From contig JAHDDN010000328.1 of assembly GCA_020629335.1 (NCBI GenBank), positions 1 through 6,217 on the forward strand: a DNA stretch of 6,217 bases, read 5' to 3'. Made by a program: the position numbers and the translations under genes. Source of the stretch: Chitinophagales bacterium. GTDB lineage: Bacteria > Bacteroidota > Bacteroidia > Chitinophagales > UBA2359. Shown piece by piece: positions 5,690 through 6,217 of the stretch. Below the pieces are notes generated by a model. It did no database searches, was not told where the DNA came from, and saw only the letters and a list, made by a program, of their open reading frames with translations. The number at the start of each line of letters is the position of its first letter. The first letter of the stretch is position 1.

Positions 5690-6085
5690 GCAACACCTAT
5701 TAATGCCGCTTATTAAGTTAATGGCAATTTTTATGCCAAAGACATAATGAATCGACATATAATTGCGCCTCTTAATGCATTAAAAGACTATATAGTGGGA
5801 CTCTAAAAACATACAAAAGCCTATAATTCGTTGTTTTTGATGCTCATTATCAAAGGATTTGCATACTCTTATTAAAGTTAAGCTTTTTTATTCTATGAAA
5901 GAATATTTTCGCAAAAGAAAAATAAAATTTAACAATAGGTATTTTTCTACTATTTAAACTAAAAATACCCCCTTAGTCACCTAGGTGTGCAAAATCATTG
6001 CCACTTTTGACTATATAATCAGATACAAAAAGTATTTTTAATTAATCTCAAGAACTTTACCTACACCTTTATTCGAAATATACGT
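5690..6085. other. Long AT-rich noncoding stretch with one hairpin and one palindrome
   Basis: About 400 bases hold no convincing gene on either strand; the only short ATG frame noticed (5747-5806, 19 codons) has no support. A 9-bp perfect stem GGTATTTTT (5938-5946) with 5961-5969 encloses a 14-base loop. A 10-bp perfect palindrome CACCTAGGTG follows at 5978-5987. Neither has a T-run placed as in a terminator. No tRNA or recognisable small RNA was found. Confidence 0.6.
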
Positions 6086-6093
6086 TATATTTG
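6086..6093 (+). promoter_or_regulatory. Perfect -7 type box facing the right edge
   Basis: TATATTTG matches the Bacteroidota -7 consensus TAnnTTTG fully. The expected -33 TTTG about 20 bases upstream is absent, so it may be chance in AT-rich DNA. If active, it would transcribe the inverted repeat at 6105-6178 and a gene beyond the right edge. Confidence 0.25.
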
Positions 6094-6104
6094 TAAGGGG
6101 CTTC

Positions 6105-6178
6105 CCCAATTATGTTTTTGGCCAGCCAATGTAGGGGCGGACCTGTGTGTCCGCCCGCTGGCCAAAAACATAATTGGG
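6105..6178. repeat. Perfect 22-bp inverted repeat with a nested hairpin
   Basis: The arms 6105-6126 and 6157-6178 are exact reverse complements, each with AATTATG, a T5/A5 run and GGCCAGC/GCTGGCC. Inside, GGGCGGAC (6135-6142) pairs exactly with GTCCGCCC (6149-6156) around a 6-base loop. The inner unit starts GTAGGG (6131-6136), as do the hairpins at 66-94 and 151-179. A small GGGG-CTT-CCCC hairpin (6097-6107) overlaps the left arm. The right arm runs directly into repeat copy C. The whole resembles a MITE-like or REP-like unit inserted at a repeat border. Confidence 0.9.
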
Positions 6179-6217
6179 TCGGGCTGTCCGCTATTATGTG
6201 GCTATGTACTTCCTACT
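6175..6217 (+). repeat. Interspersed repeat copy C, cut by the window edge
   Basis: GGGTCGGGCTGTCCGCT and the following ATGTGGCTATG match copy B (33 of 42 positions over 6176-6217) and, on the opposite strand, copy A. The second half of the hairpin seen in copy B would lie beyond the window. Confidence 0.75.

Noticed and set aside
5747..5806. Small plus-strand frame of 19 codons in the noncoding stretch
   Set aside because: No promoter, start-site or composition support; expected by chance in AT-rich DNA.

Overview
The window looks like a piece of a moderately AT-rich Bacteroidota chromosome. The pointers are genes starting without a recognisable Shine-Dalgarno sequence, candidate -7 boxes of the TAnnTTTG type, an iduronate-2-sulfatase-like lipoprotein, and a TruA N-terminus of the Bacteroidota type. 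Intergenic repeats carrying a GGGTCGGGCTGTCCGC-like core point the same way. A Saprospiraceae-like or Cytophagia-like source is plausible, but genus and family cannot be fixed from this sequence.

Layout, left to right. (1) Bases 1-38 on the minus strand are the first 12 codons of a tRNA pseudouridine synthase (truA) that runs off the left edge. (2) Bases 39-221 hold two near-identical perfect hairpins and one copy (A) of an interspersed repeat that begins directly behind the next gene's stop. (3) Bases 222-1733 on the minus strand encode an exported lipoprotein sulfatase of the iduronate-2-sulfatase type. (4) Bases 1734-2090 separate divergent genes and contain a long imperfect hairpin repeat (copy B), then AT-rich DNA with a 19-bp dyad near the possible promoter of the next gene. 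(5) Bases 2091-3550 on the plus strand are a translationally coupled pair: a DPM1-like GT2 glycosyltransferase and a class I SAM methyltransferase. Directly behind is an 18-codon ORF that may be the stump of a lost third gene. (6) Bases 3604-4968 on the minus strand encode a TIR-TPR protein with a C-terminal membrane hairpin. (7) An intrinsic terminator lies between it and a minus-strand lipoprotein of unknown function (5071-5661). (8) Bases 5662-6217 are noncoding and AT-rich, ending in a perfect nested inverted repeat and repeat copy C, which is cut by the window edge.

How the parts relate. The GT2 and methyltransferase almost certainly act in one surface-glycan or lipid-carrier pathway. 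The sulfatase acts outside the cytoplasm on a sulfated glycan, but no SusC/SusD or other polysaccharide-utilisation genes are in view. The TIR-TPR-membrane protein is the best candidate for an uncharacterised system. Its fold boxes look good, but the usual WxxxE catalytic glutamate is a tyrosine, so it may be a non-enzymatic adaptor or may use another acidic residue. Three copies of one repeat family with associated hairpins, at three gene borders within 6.2 kb, are the most striking non-coding signal.
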